From Massospora cicadina (Eukaryota > Entomophthoromycota > Entomophthoromycetes > Entomophthorales > Entomophthoraceae), in contig JAKSZP010013346.1 of the NCBI GenBank assembly GCA_022478985.1, forward strand, positions 62,001 through 126,000: a stretch of 64,000 nt of DNA, written 5' to 3'. Each line of letters opens with the position of its first letter. Position 1 is the first letter of the stretch. This document shows, piece after piece, positions 45,230-56,999 of the stretch. Below the pieces are notes generated by a model. The model was not told the DNA's origin, did not search any database, and was given only the letters and a program-made list of their open reading frames with translations. Made by a program: the position numbers and the translations under genes.

Positions 45230-46440
45230 GATGACGTATAAAGATGAGTTAAGAAAACTATGGATGGAGTTAGCAACCATTAATCAGAACGCTCTGAACT
45301 CAGAGGATCATTGAGAATTTGCAGCCTTGGAAAAAAAGTCGCTAAGATGTAAGAAGGGATTAATAATGTCACAATTTTTGGGAATGAGTTGCTTGGAAAA
45401 GTAACATCATTAAATAAGAAAGAAGGGGACTTAATTGATGAAGATTTTTTGTTGAAAATGGAGCATGAAGCAGATTGCATTAATATAAGAGCTTTCAGCG
45501 CTGATATCAAGTGACTGATTAAACAGTTTGAGGAGTTAAAAACTCACATATGCAATTTTGAGCCATATGTTGCAACCAATGCTGAAGAAAGAACTCCTTG
45601 TAAGATAATTGGGAAGTCAGATACCCCAAGAAACATTACGCCCACTTTTGCCGCTATTTTGAAAATGATGCCAAAATCACTCCCCAAGTGAGCCAAGTAG
45701 CTGAACCTAGAGAGTTGATTAGAGAAACCTTGGAGGAATTCTAGGCAACACCAAAATTGCTGACTTTCCATCAGGATAACGCCACAGCATTTTTCCGATT
45801 GGTTGAAATGTCTATGTATGGATACAGCGATCATCAAAAGGCATTGACGGGGATGAATTTCCTAGACACTGATTGCCAAAACCTAGTGTTGCTCCACCTG
45901 GAGGGGGATAGCTGGTCATACGCGGAGGCCAAAGCAGCCATTATAAAAGAATTTGGAAGCCTGATGCGCATGTCAAAGCGCAAACAAAAGTTTATGGGCA
46001 TCTAATTCCCTAAAGATAAATCTTTAGCAAGCTTTGCTGATTGTTTCTACCAGGAATTGAAAATCCTGGTTGGAGAAAAGGTACTGGATGACTTCGATGT
46101 CAGAATTGCATTACATGCAGCCCTTTGGCCCTACCATAATTTGTACCAAAAGATCTCTTCTGTGTTCATAATGTAAACTACTACCTCTTAGATGGTAGAT
46201 ATTTTGAAAATCCTGTGCGCTACCTTTGATGCCCCAAACAGAAGTTTTAAATCCAACTTAGTACATAATTTGAGTCCCACAAAGGGGAATGAGGGTGCTA
46301 AAGAGATAAACAACCAAACCATTCTGGGGAATAAGCCCAAAGTCTTCAGATGGATTAATAAGAAAGAGAAAGTCTGTTACCAATGTCGAGGAAATGGACA
46401 TTTAGCTGTTAATTGAAAGAAGCCTAAGGATCAAATTAAT
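45230..46440 (+). pseudogene. Gag of Gypsy-C
   Basis: An N-terminal charged stretch (45.3-45.7 kb, broken). The capsid-like core is at 45757-46005 (LDTDCQNLVLLHLEGDSWSY). The linker and zinc knuckle CYQCRGNGHLAVN end in a stop where the last Cys is expected (46375-46416). The knuckle binds element RNA. Frames are interrupted several times. Confidence 0.75.
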
Positions 46441-46919
46441 ATATTCCAAGCAAAAGAGACACAGCTGCAAAGGAGTCGGGAAAAGGGCCCATGGCCTAGA
46501 TGGGGAACAGTCTAGAGCTGCGGAGAATCATGTTCCTCCTGATATTATGTTTGAGAAATTGACACTAGTGATCTGTTCGTGGATGAAGACATACAGTATC
46601 AACTGTATCAAGTGGTAAATTTGACATAAACATGGTAACAAGATCTGGGGCGAAGGGGATTGACCCTGAGATAATCAAAGAAGTTGCTCAGCTGTATGCC
46701 TGACAACTAGCAGATAAAATTTGAGACACAGATAATCCCAAAGAATTGTCCAAAGTCTGATTAGATGAGGCAAACCTGTCAATTCCTTAGCACAATAAAG
46801 GAATTGTTTCCTGATTTATTGGCGCAAATCATTTGCACCCTCAATTTGGCTAATAATGTCACTATACTTTTTAATCACTATTTTACAATACTCCAAACGT
46901 ATGTATATAGACACATAAG

Positions 46920-47340
46920 TGAATTGAGTACAGGTGAGGGCAATTGTTGACAGCGGGTGGACCATTAATATTGTCTCATCCAAGATGGTGAAGAGGATGA
47001 AGATCTTTCCTGACTTGGAATACAAGAAGGATTATAAGACATATGAGCCAAATACCACCATCTCATGTGGAGTGTATAGTGCACTGCCACTATGACATGG
47101 GTTGTTGGTGGTATCTTTTCCAGCAATAGTTTTGGCCAACCAAAAATATGACATTCTGATCAGGACGGAATTTCTAAGGAAGTACAGAGTTAAATGCAAC
47201 TTCAAGGATGATACTTTGACCATATTAGGTCAGACGTTACCATTGGTCTATCAGAAGGATGGGGAAGCTCCACTGGGTAGGAAAAATAACTTCAATGGAT
47301 TGATATACAGTTTGCATTGTCCTAATTTTGATACCAACTA
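46920..47340 (+). pseudogene. Protease of Gypsy-C
   Basis: IVDSGWTINIVSSKMVKR contains the DSG active site (46949-46957), a known variant of DTG in retroelement proteases. The C-terminal part (QKYDILIRTEFLRKYRVK) is open in 47102-47341. The two parts are in different frames. Confidence 0.75.
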
Positions 47341-47652
47341 ATTGGTTGGAAGTGACGATAAATGACAACGGAAATCCTAGAAAATTGGGGAATTCCACTG
47401 AGGATTGAGAATGCAAAAACCATACTGTTATGATTACAAATGATAGTCAACATGGGGTTGACATCAGTGATACCAGAGCTATTGTATGGGGAGGTCAGAA
47501 GCCCTTGGAAGAAGTTCTGAGTAGAGCCTTGGGTGGCTACTGGAATAATAATGCCAGGTCATGGATAAATCAAAGTTCTCTGGCAAATTTAAGTGAAAAA
47601 CTGATATAGATTGATAATAATCTGATTGTTGCGTTTGTTCATCTAGATCCTG

Positions 47653-48760
47653 ATGGCTGAACTGAGGAAAACTCATAATTTTTGGATCCTTGATGAGATG
47701 GGATTACTGGCTGAGGTAACTAAGAGTATTAATCTATTGGTTGATCAAGAGCAACTTGGTGATATGACGGAAGGACAGCAAGAGGAGGCGCTCAAATTGT
47801 TCATAAAGTTTTGGGAAGTATTCTCCCAGGATGTTCAAGATTTGGGATGTGCGAGAGATGTTATCCATAAGGTTGATACTGGGGAAAATTAGCCGATCAG
47901 GATGAGACTGATTTGACATCAAAGGCAGCCAAAGCTTAGCGGAAGAAGAAATCAGCAAACTAGTGATGCATGGGCTTCTAGTTCCATTGTCTAGTCCCTA
48001 GGTGAGTCCAATTCTAATTGTGAAGAAAAAGGATGGCTTCAATAGGGTGTTGATTGCTACTGAAAGCTGAACAAGATTATAAAGATTGATTCATATCCCT
48101 ACAAAGAATTGACAATGCGCTAGATCAATTGGGAGAAGTGAAGTATTTTCTCCACGATAGATCTGATATCAGGATATTAGCAGATCAATTCGCCAAGAGA
48201 AGACAAAGAAAAATGCGCGATTGTTATCACTCAGGGGCTATATCAACCGTTGAGGATGCCCCAGGGTCTATGCAATGCGCCTGAAACATTCTAGATGGCC
48301 ATGAACACTATACTAAATGACTTGAAGTTGTTATGCGTCCTGGTGTACTTGGACGATATCAATGTGTTCAATAGGACGCTTACTAACCATTTACATCATT
48401 TGGAGGAAGTATTTGAAGACTTTCTGCGGCCAATCTGTATATTAAGCTGACGAAGTGTCACTTCTTGAAGAAAGAGTTGGAATATCTGGGATTAATGATC
48501 AACTCTAGTGGACTGCAGCTGCAAGCCCAGAAGATTAAAGCCTTAGAACAAATGGCTGTACTGAAGAGTGTTTGAGTTATTTAAGTGTTGCTTGGAATGG
48601 TTGGAAGCTATAGAAGATATATTCAGGATTTTGCCAGAATTGCGAAGCCCTTATTCCATCTGTTGAAGTATCTGAAGAAAGGATTCAGATAGAATGAAGA
48701 AGCACAGAAATAATTTAATGAGTTATGCCAATATCTGATAAATTCTCCGATTTTAAAATA
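47653..48760 (+). pseudogene. Reverse transcriptase of Gypsy-C
   Basis: The pre-RT part is 47653-47892 (ALKLFIKFWEVFSQDVQDLG). Fingers with SPILIVKKKDGFNRVLI lie near 48.03 kb, then LRMPQGLCNAPETF and the catalytic box VYLDDINVF (YLDD at 48345-48356, intact). The thumb and connection follow (KKELEYLGLMIN). Stops and single-base shifts separate the boxes. Confidence 0.8.
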
Positions 48761-49150
48761 TCTGAATTTCAATTGAGAATTTATTATACCAACTGATGAT
48801 TCATTAATGGAAATTGGCGCAGTATCAAGCCAAGTAGATGAAATTGGGGATGAACATCCAGTAGCATATGTGAGCTGGACGCTCTCAGCCACTGAGAGGA
48901 ACTACACCATAACTGAGTGTGAATGCCTTGCGGTCATTTATGATTGTAGATAGTTTCAGGTGTACATCCATGGAACGCACTTCAAAGTGGTGACAGACCA
49001 CTCTTCACTGCGTTGGCTGCACAATCTATGAGAACTGGAAGGACAACTGGCCCAATGGGCATTGAAGTTACAGGCTTATAATTATGAGATTGCCAACTAG
49101 TTAGGGCTTCTCATCAGAATGCGGATGGCTTATCACAGTTACCAATGGTC
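48760..49150 (+). pseudogene. RNase H of Gypsy-C
   Basis: SATERNYTITECECLAVIYD with the catalytic Glu, then FKVVTDHSSLRWLHNL and WALKLQAYNYEIAN. The terminal RNADGLSQ region is frame-shifted (49.1 kb). Confidence 0.78.
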
Positions 49151-49267
49151 CAGATGGTATACCAGCAGGCGGATGAGTTATTCCAGAGAATGGTTGATGG
49201 AGAAATTGGGAACGAGCCCTGAGAAAGCAAAGGTGCACTTTAAAAAGCGAAGGAAAACACCAAGACC

Positions 49268-50370
49268 ATGGATGGACAAGTGTTTAAGACGATTAATGGG
49301 AAACGGTTACTAGTCCTAAAGCTTTCAGAAAGAACAGCTATCATTCAAGCCGCTCATAAGGTTGTTGGGCATAGAGGCCTGAGAAAAATGACCGACCATA
49401 TTTACCAGTACTACTGGGAGTCAATTATCTATGATGCCACCGACTATCTAGCTTGTTGTGTGGAGTGCCAGCTGCACAAGACACATAAGAATACAACTGG
49501 ATACTGACTGGTCTGCCCAGGATTTGCTTGGCATACAGTGTCCATCAACGTGATGGGACCGCTGACAATGAGCACAGGGGGAGTCAAGTACATAATAGTT
49601 GCGATCAATCATCTGACAAGATGGGATGGGATGAAAACCCTGGCGAAAGTAGATGCTACCAGTTCCGCAAAGTTCTTACTGGATCAAGTAGTATACTGAG
49701 ATGGATGCCCGCAGGGTCTGCTGAGTGACAATGGGACAAACTTAACATTTCATGTGATCCTGCAGTTAAATAAGATAATGTGGATCTGAGGAGTCGTTTA
49801 TGTACCCTACTGGCCATAGACAAATGGACTGGTGGAGCAAGTCAATGGAACGCTGGCCGCAATGCTGAGGAAGTTGGTCGCAGGAAAAACTTCCATATGG
49901 GGAACATACCTGAGTTTGGTGATGTTCACCTTCAATATCAGTCATCATATGGTGATGGGAAAAACGCCATTTGAGTTGTTATACGTGAGGAAGGCCGCGT
50001 TGCCACCAATTTTATATTTGGTGATGGAACCAACATTGGGGATGAGTGCTGAGCAGTACATGAACTGATTGACAATTATCCTGATTATAAAATGAATTTG
50101 CAAGAATTTGATACAACATTGAAAGAAAATGATACGAGAAAAATCGAAGTTGATAAAAATTGACAGGCCTTATCAGAATATAAAATAGGTGAAAGTGTTG
50201 CCTAATGCAATACACTTGGTTTCTAGAGAAGAAACAACTAGATGCGTTGTGGTCAGGTCTGTTTGAGATTATCATCAAGATGGCGATGGACGCCTACTCC
50301 ATCAAGAACCCCTTGGATGGAAGAGTAATAAATTGAGTCCATGCTAAGTATCTGAAGTGATGGATTAATA
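49268..50370 (+). pseudogene. Integrase of Gypsy-C
   Basis: The zinc domain is AAHKVVGHRGLRKM with CCVECQLHK (49268-49507). In the core, SINVMGPLTMSTGGVKYI has Asn where the first catalytic Asp should be. LLSDNGTNLTF keeps the second Asp and NGLVEQVNGTL the Glu. GKTPFELLYVRKAALP follows near 49.97 kb, then a GPY/F-like end (LWSGLFEIIIKMAMDAYSIK, 50.25-50.31 kb). Frameshifts occur between the parts. Confidence 0.8.
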
Positions 50371-50379
50371 AAAAGAAAG

Positions 50380-50700
50380 AGTTTCTGAAGGACTTCTGAA
50401 CCATTAATTTAATTATGTCCTAATGAATTGGTTGAGTCCAAAAAAGGACCTCTGAACAAATCTAGATGGTTAAGTCTTAAAAAGTAAGAGCTCTGAACCA
50501 TAGAAAACTGGTAGGTCTAAGAATACCTAGGATCTAGTTTAAGGAAAAAAATAAAAAGATGGAATGCTGACCAAAACAAGTTCAAGTCCCAGGGAAAAAA
50601 GAAGAAAAAACAAAAGATTGATAAGGAAGTTTTGACTTAAAGATTTTTTAAACCGCATAGAAAAAACCAATATATTTTTTATTTATATTTTCTATTGATT
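50380..50700 (+). other. Spacer after integrase in Gypsy-C
   Basis: A/G-rich stretch with loosely repeated CTCTGAAC and TTAAGTC strings. No coding sequence. The older host copy reaches its 3' LTR about 100 bp after integrase, so the extra DNA starts around here. Confidence 0.4.
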
Positions 50701-50865
50701 ATCCTCGATTCAGGGATGATTCCATCTATGTCTTCTCATAAGAGCAGTTTGACCACAGTAGGAGTGAATAACCCGTCAAATCTATGTGAGATTGGACTCT
50801 ATGGAGGGCTAGACCTACATGAAACCAAGTTCGTTGAGTGGACGCAGTTTCCTGAGAGAAAGTGA

Positions 50866-51836
50866 CTAGTGGAAGGTAAAAAGAGATTTCAGAAGTAGCC
50901 AAACGTGATACCCTTGAGTGGGGAGGGAAGCAACAGTACAGGAAGAGGTAGTTGGAAATAACCCCAAGTAATCCCGATATGGTACCAGAGCTGTAAGATT
51001 GGTCTTGAGCGCTTGCTGATGGGCTTTGATAAGGACACCGGATATATTGGCTGGCAAATAACAAGGGATACTAGATGGGGGTTGCCAAATCATGCCCCTA
51101 TCAAATCCATCAGCAGAAGATACCGATGGGATGTGCCAGAAATGAGATTGTCATGCAAGAAGCAAATGTCATACTGCAAGCAGTGACTATGAGCTTCTCA
51201 AAAGTTGAAGCAGAATGAGCAATGAAAGCCGGGAGAGGCTTGAAGCTTTGTTGCCCAACTTTAGGAACTCGGCGGCAAAGCGAAGTGTATAAGCTGCAAT
51301 ATCCCAATCTAGGATGTTCTCAAGATCAGAAGAATTCAGAGCTATGGATATAGACTCAGTGACTCGTTCCCTCAATTCTGAGTTAAAGGTTCAAAATGTA
51401 CACTGTTGCCAATGGTGGGTTTGGTGGCCAAGATAGCTGGCTTATATATTGACCAAGTTGGAAAAAGAACTCTGGGAGCAAGTCTGACTCGGCGAGGAAG
51501 GAATGATCAAGAGCAAAGGGCATTTTTTCACGAGCATAGATGATGATATTAGGCACATCTGCAAAAGAAGCAGAATCCAGGAGAGTGTCAAAATCTAACT
51601 CTGGAATTGATGACAGAGGAAAGATCGGCTGCAAGTCATTCAAGACAATTGCTAATCTGGTTTCAGCGAGGTTTAACAATTCCAGTAATTCCATGGAAGG
51701 ACTAGCCACTGGTGCCAGAATAAGAGTATGAGTCATGGAAGGACTGTAGAAGATGTTTTATCATGCTGACCGACTCATCTTCTGGAAGAGCTGAAGATCT
51801 TGATCGGACATACTGTTGAGTAGCTGTTAGTACCAT
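50866..51836 (-). pseudogene. Unknown antisense protein in the 3' region of Gypsy-C
   Basis: Minus-strand pieces read as one protein of roughly 320 residues with a few frame breaks. An ATG at 51834-51836 starts VLTATQQYVRSRSSALPEDE. Next are a 117-codon frame (51383-51736, MELLELLNLAETRLAIVLND), a helical part (LRERVTESISIALNSSDLEN, 51.3 kb), SASTFEKLIVTACSMTFA (51.2 kb) and a C-terminal part (LIKAHQQALKTNLTALVPYR, about 51.0 kb). Mixed charged and helical composition suggests real coding. I do not recognise the family. It could be a captured gene, an element-specific antisense ORF, or another decayed transposon inserted there. Confidence 0.45.
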
Positions 51837-51888
51837 GACTTAGAATTCGACATATGAGCTGGATGAGAGAAAAGGTTGTCAGACTTAT

Positions 51889-51906
51889 TTTTTTAGTACT
51901 AGATGG
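51889..51906 (-). mobile_element. 18-bp micro-insertion of the family X 3' end
   Basis: TTTTTTAGTACTAGATGG between perfect 17-bp direct repeats AAGGTTGTCAGACTTAT (51872-51888 and 51907-51923). The minus strand reads CCATCTAGTACTAAAAAA. This is the clearest example of the micro-insertion class. Confidence 0.85.
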
Positions 51907-51923
51907 AAGGTTGTCAGACTTAT

Positions 51924-52460
51924 ATTATAGCTGACATTATGCACTCTGAAACTAATTAAGCTCCAATTTTGGAGAGAATTAATCTCAAAATCAATGGGAT
52001 AAGCTCTCCAGAGAAGAAATAACAATGATATGAGCCAAGAGATTATAAGTAGTAAAATAACAAGTGCAAACATAAATGAGCATTCTTAATTGGGCCATGA
52101 AATGAACATTGCCATTAAAAGTCTCCTTTGAAGGATGAGGAGAAAATCATGGAATTGAGAACGCTGGACCAAGAATGTTGAATATGACAGCAGGTCATAT
52201 ACTCTGATGGGTGAAAACCAGATCCCAGGATGAATATTATCACAAGTAAATTGATTATCCTGTCATGACAGAAGATCGTGGAGACTGTGCACTGAGTAGG
52301 TGGTAGCGAGGAGGAAGAGGAAAAGAGCCGCATGCCAAAGGTTATCCCAAGCAGCTTTAAGTACTGATAATCATACTCTGCTTGAGCAAATGAAGTATTT
52401 GACTGAGTGTCCAAAGCAGTGCTCTCCTGCCCAATTTTTTTCTTGCTGGAAATCTAGGCA
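51924..52460. other. Remainder of the extra 3' region of Gypsy-C
   Basis: Frames on both strands are of doubtful meaning (for example 52115-52414 minus). I see no motif. Confidence 0.35.
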
Positions 52461-52470
52461 AGCGGGGGGA
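52461..52470 (+). other. Polypurine tract of Gypsy-C
   Basis: AGCGGGGGGA, two bases before the 3' LTR. It shows that the extra 2 kb is upstream of the true 3' end and within the element. Confidence 0.65.
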
Positions 52471-52472
52471 TG

Positions 52473-53615
52473 TGTTGGGATTTTTGCCCATTTCCCAGCT
52501 GGCTAGATTACCAGGAAAAGCTAGGGGATAATTCCTTAATGAAAGTTGAATTGTAAATCAGTTGATCCTGATTTCAGGGTGACTATGCTCATGGGAATTT
52601 AGGTTATCTGCCTGGTCAGATCCTTTGGGATTGATTTGGATGAATGCTTAAGATCTCGTCAGGTGGAGTTGCCAAAGAAATATGAGCATCTGATAGTTGA
52701 TTAACTATCAGGTGTGCCAATTGGGATCAGTCAGGTTTCATCACCAACCAATCTGAATTTTAAGGAGTAAGTTGTGAGGCAAGTGATGCCATTTGCAACT
52801 AGCAAATCAATCAGTTGGTTTGCGACCTCCCTTAATGGGTAACAAGTTCCATTACCTAAGCAGGTCTCTTGACTAATATGGTTGGTTCACTTGGAATGAG
52901 AGGAAAACGTTAGGGACATATTTTCTGACTCTTTCTGTTTTAGGTTTCAAGGATGTCAAATAATTGAATCCTAGCTAGGATGAGGAAGACCATCGCTGCT
53001 AAGATGAGGATGTTGGATTCAACAGTAATGGCTACTGCTTCATTAGGAGGTTTCAACCAAGGGTTGTACGCTGAATCCCCCACTATAAATTCTTTAGTAT
53101 TCATTAATAAAGTAGACAATATACAGTATACAATATCTAAAATATCACTTTTACTAAAGTAATAGCTTAGTAGATTAGATCCTTATCCATTTGTTCTATT
53201 CTTTCTCAAGGTTTATATTGCTGTGTGCAATGATTGGAAGACTCTATAAGGAAAAGAGTAAGGAACTGAGCTGAGATCCAGAGAAGAAGTGGAATCAATT
53301 TGTGGATTGCTGCTGACTGTGTGTTGAAACAGAGAAATCGTAAAAAGAATCTAATAGAAGATCAGGTTAGATGGTACAAGGGAACAAATCCCTATTTTAA
53401 GACATCACAAGTATTTTGAGAGGAAATACTGGCTGAGTGTTGGGCTGAGATTTAATACTTCCATTCAACTATTGATAATAGTCATCATACTATAATAAAT
53501 CAATTATATCAACTATTATAAAACATGGAAGAATTGCACAAAACTTGAACCTGAGCAAGTAATAATTTTATAGGGGTTATTGGCCAAAAATAATCAAAAC
53601 CTATAATTTTAAACA
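52473..53615 (+). repeat. 3' LTR of Gypsy-C
   Basis: 1143 bp, partner of 44044-45182. It is followed by CTCCC and the continuing Gag of the older copy. Confidence 0.9.
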
Positions 53616-54420
53616 CTCCCAAAAATACTTCTATTGTTAATCAGGTTGCTGAGCAGTAATCTTCTTATATAGTAGCAACAGAAGAATCTTGAAGTACAGT
53701 AACTTACTTATGATTCACCGGGAAAATGTACCAGATTTTTCCACTTATTTGAAAGAAAAAAGTTCAGATATGTTGCCTAATAAAAAGCAGTAATAATGAT
53801 GAAATTCATAGACACCGCCTGTCAAAATCTGGTGTTTCCTTATCTCATCAGAAAAAAGGACATATAGTGACACAAGGAAGCAATAATGACTGAGCTTAAT
53901 GGTCCTGCGCAGATGCTTAGTTGTAAAAAGGAGTTTATATGTATTTAGTCTAAGAATGATAAAACCTTAGCCACTTTTGATAACCAATTTTACCAGGAAG
54001 CACAAATCATAGATGGTGAAAAATTCTATTAGGTTTTGATGCATATTTTGCGATGCATATTGTGCAATAACCCCATAGAGATTTGCACCACACTGTGATT
54101 CTGGTGCTTGCAAACCAAACTTCTCACCCCAGATGGTGGGGTTTCTCAATTTCTAGGGGCGACATTCAAAGAACCTTTATATACCTTTAAAGCTATTCCC
54201 TCCTGAACTCAAAAACGGTGAGATTTGCTGATCTTAATAAGGAATAACAGAACTAAGTCATAATGGGAAATAAGTTTGATTGACCATTAAGAGCAGATAA
54301 AACTCAAAACGCCGCCACCAATGTGTTAAACCTTGGGCATGTAGTCGCTGAATGTTAGTACAAAAAGCCCAAAAAGCAATTAACTATGGTCCAGGATAAA
54401 GGTAAGGAAACTGGCCAAGA
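53616..54420 (+). pseudogene. Gag (continued) of the old Gypsy-C family copy
   Basis: A nucleotide match to Gypsy-C near 45.69 kb (CTCCC(C)AA then AGGTTGCTGA or AAGTAGCTGA) shows that it picks up where 44043 left off. A decayed zinc-knuckle end (LGHVVAEC, then a stop and KKPKK) is near 54.35 kb. Confidence 0.6.
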
Positions 54421-54869
54421 TCTTGGAAAAGGGCCAGTAGGCTAGATCTATAACAATATAGCACTGCGACGAAACTTGCTTCCCCTGACATATTCAAAGA
54501 TGACATATATATTCCCAATCTATTCGTAGATGAAGATATACTTGATCCACTCTTATGGGTGGTTAATTTGGACGTAAATGCATTCACCCAAGCGAAGGTG
54601 AAGGGGATAAAACCCAATATTGTAAAAGAAGTTACTTGGTCATATGCTCTTCAGTTAGCGTAAAAGATCAGGGCCACTAAATGAATTAAAATCTACACAA
54701 GGTGAAGCCTGAGGTTTCATACACTGTATTATCTAATAACGAAATTAAGGAATCATTTCCTACTCACCACTCAACTATTTCATATTAGAGATTTGGCAAA
54801 TAATGCCATCATTCACTCAATAAACTCTACATTTCAATGCTCTTAATGTAAATATGCAGACTTTATTAA

Positions 54870-55230
54870 GAAATTAAGAGTATGGATAATAATAGACAGT
54901 AATATGTCCATTAGTATTATTTCAACCAAGTTGGTGAAGTGCTTGAAGATTTTCACAGATTTAGAGCACCAGAAGTAATATGGAAGAGCTGGATCAGATA
55001 ATACAACAACCTGTGGAGCATACACTTCACTGGCTCTTTGGTTCATATTGTTGGTCACTCAGCTTCTGCTATAGTAATGGCAAATAAAAAAATATGATAT
55101 CCTTACCAGAATGAACTAGAGGAAATATGTTGTCAAATACAATTTTGAGAACACCTTTATAAATTTTGGGGCAAAATCTGCCCTTAATATATCAGCAGAA
55201 AGGAGAAACTACACTGAAAAAGAATATAAA
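54870..55230 (+). pseudogene. Protease remnant of the old Gypsy-C family copy
   Basis: IIDSNMSISIISTKLVK corresponds to IVDSGWTINIVSSKMVK of Gypsy-C. The DSG glycine has become Asn. A diverged C-terminal part follows. Confidence 0.55.
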
Positions 55231-56155
55231 TCTTCTAAATATAATTTAAAGTGATGGAACAACTCATTCATTACAAGTTGATTTGAAGAAAATTTGGAAA
55301 TATTTGGAGAAGATTTTAAAATTCGTGGGATATTGTTGAGGATGAAAAAAACATAAAATCTCGTTATAATTGCAAAAAATAGCTTACACAGGGTTGACGA
55401 CTCAAATCCCAGGATAATTACATGAAGAAATCTTTGTCTGATGGAACAAATTTATATTAGCCTTAGATATCTCCGTGGATTATAATGAAAGGCCATGGGG
55501 AAGCTAAGTACTAAAGGCTAATCTGAGAAGAGAAACCTGTGAAGGTGGAGTTAACAAGGTTATCATATTTATGCAAGTAATCCTGATTGAAGATATCAGA
55601 TTGATCTATTATTTTGGAACACTAACAGAGATTAGATTAGTGGAGGAGGTTGCTTAAAGCATTAATGGACTGGTCACTAATGAGCAACCTGCTATGATAT
55701 CATAACGCCAACAAGTAAAATTTCTATGAATATTAAGAAATATTGGGTGGTATTTTACCAGGATGATAATTATATTAAATGCACTAAAAATGTGATCCAT
55801 AAGGTTGACACCGTGGAGTGAACTTCAAACATATGACCTGTCAGCTGATCCAAGACTGCTGAAGCAGTAGTCAGTGAAGAAATCAATAAACATATTGAGC
55901 ATGGACTCCTTGTAACTTTGTTGAGTCCCTGAGTGGGTTTGATCCTATGTGAAGAAAAAAGGATGGATAAAATTAAGTGTTGATTCATTACTAACAATTG
56001 AAAAGATCACAAAAAGAGTTCATATCTGCTGCTTAAGATAGACAAAGTGCTTAATGATCAAGTGGAAGTCAAGTGCTTTTTGGTGATGGATCTGATATTA
56101 GGGTATTGGCATAAAGTTTTAAATGAAGAAAAGAATTGTGTAATAATCACCACAC

Positions 56156-56169
56156 AAGGGTTGTAAAGG
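56156..56169. repeat. Target-site duplication of the SINE (left)
   Basis: AAGGGTTGTAAAGG, 12 of 14 bases identical to AAGGGTTTTATAGG at 56458-56471. Confidence 0.7.
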
Positions 56170-56457
56170 ATAGGGGGTGGAAGGCGAGCTATAGGGCATA
56201 CAGCTACCAACCTGAAATTTGCAAGTTTGATTTCCGCCCTTTACACATCAATTGGGGTGCCAGCCAAATGAAGCTATTGGCAGTTAGTAGGTCTTAATAC
56301 ACGAAAACCTTACCCATTACGTAACCATAAAAATTGGGTCCTGCTCTGGAGGTGGAAAACTTTCTTTTGGAAGACTTTGCTCAGGTTTCATGTTGATGCT
56401 TTTTTTTCTTTCTTTTTTGGTGATATCCGTCCCCTAGTCAGCTTGCCTAAAATTAAT
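56170..56457 (+). mobile_element. tRNA-like SINE with LINE1/LINE2-type 3' tail
   Basis: A 288-bp insertion in the RT of the old Gypsy-C copy, with a 14-bp target duplication. The head has a candidate box A region (GGCGAGCTATAGGGC, near 56183) and a box B-like GTTTGATTTCC (56225-56235), as in tRNA-derived SINEs transcribed by RNA polymerase III. A T-rich stretch precedes the end, TCCGTCCCCTAGTCAGC and an A-rich tail, which aligns with the 3' end of LINE1 and LINE2. The SINE is thus probably copied by that LINE's enzyme. Confidence 0.75.
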
Positions 56458-56999
56458 AAGGGTTTTATAGGCTTACAGAATGCCCAAGGGATTAGTAACG
56501 CGTTGAATATTTTCCAGATGTAATGTATTCTATCTTTTTGAGTGACCTGAAGCTGTCATAGATTTTGTTATACTTGGATAACATCAACATTTTCAATATG
56601 ACATTCATCATTTACCTGAACACTTGTAGAAAGTGTCTAAACGCCTAGCAATGGAAAATTTGATGATCAAACTTTTGAAGTGCCATACTTCAAGAAGAGC
56701 TTAAATATTTAAGTTTGTGATAAATTCTGGAGAATTACAACTGCAGCATCTAAAAATAATGACCAATGAATGGATGTCAATCCTGAAGAGCGTTTGGGAT
56801 ATATAAATCTTCCTTGAAAAAGTTGCCATTATTGTAATTTTATTAAGGACTTAGCTGTAAATGCCAAACCATCTATCATACCTATTGAAGGATCTTTAAA
56901 GGATTCATGTGGAATGAGAAGGCCCAAGAAGCAATTTTGAGCTCAGAAGATATCTGATAACTAGTCCTGTATTAAAAACTCAATTTAATTTTCTATTCA

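Larger units (their letters stand above)
44044..53615 (+). mobile_element. Ty3/gypsy element Gypsy-C with extra 3' region
   Basis: A 9572-bp element with LTRs 44044-45182 and 52473-53615, both starting TGTTGGGATTTTTG and ending CA, a PBS and a polypurine tract. Flanks TTCCC and CTCCC agree at 4 of 5 bases. Gag, protease, RT, RNase H and integrase occupy 45.3-50.4 kb. About 2 kb of extra sequence with a minus-strand ORF follows before the 3' LTR. It is inserted into the Gag of an older member of its own family. Many stops make it inactive. Confidence 0.9.
55760..56900 (+). pseudogene. RT remnant of the old Gypsy-C family copy, split by a SINE
   Basis: Decayed RT. CVIITTQGL (56.14 kb) is separated from LQNAQGISNALNIFQM (56.48 kb) by the SINE. 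The uninterrupted Gypsy-C has ITQGLYQPLRMPQGLCNAP at this place. The YLDD box is degenerate. Confidence 0.6.
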
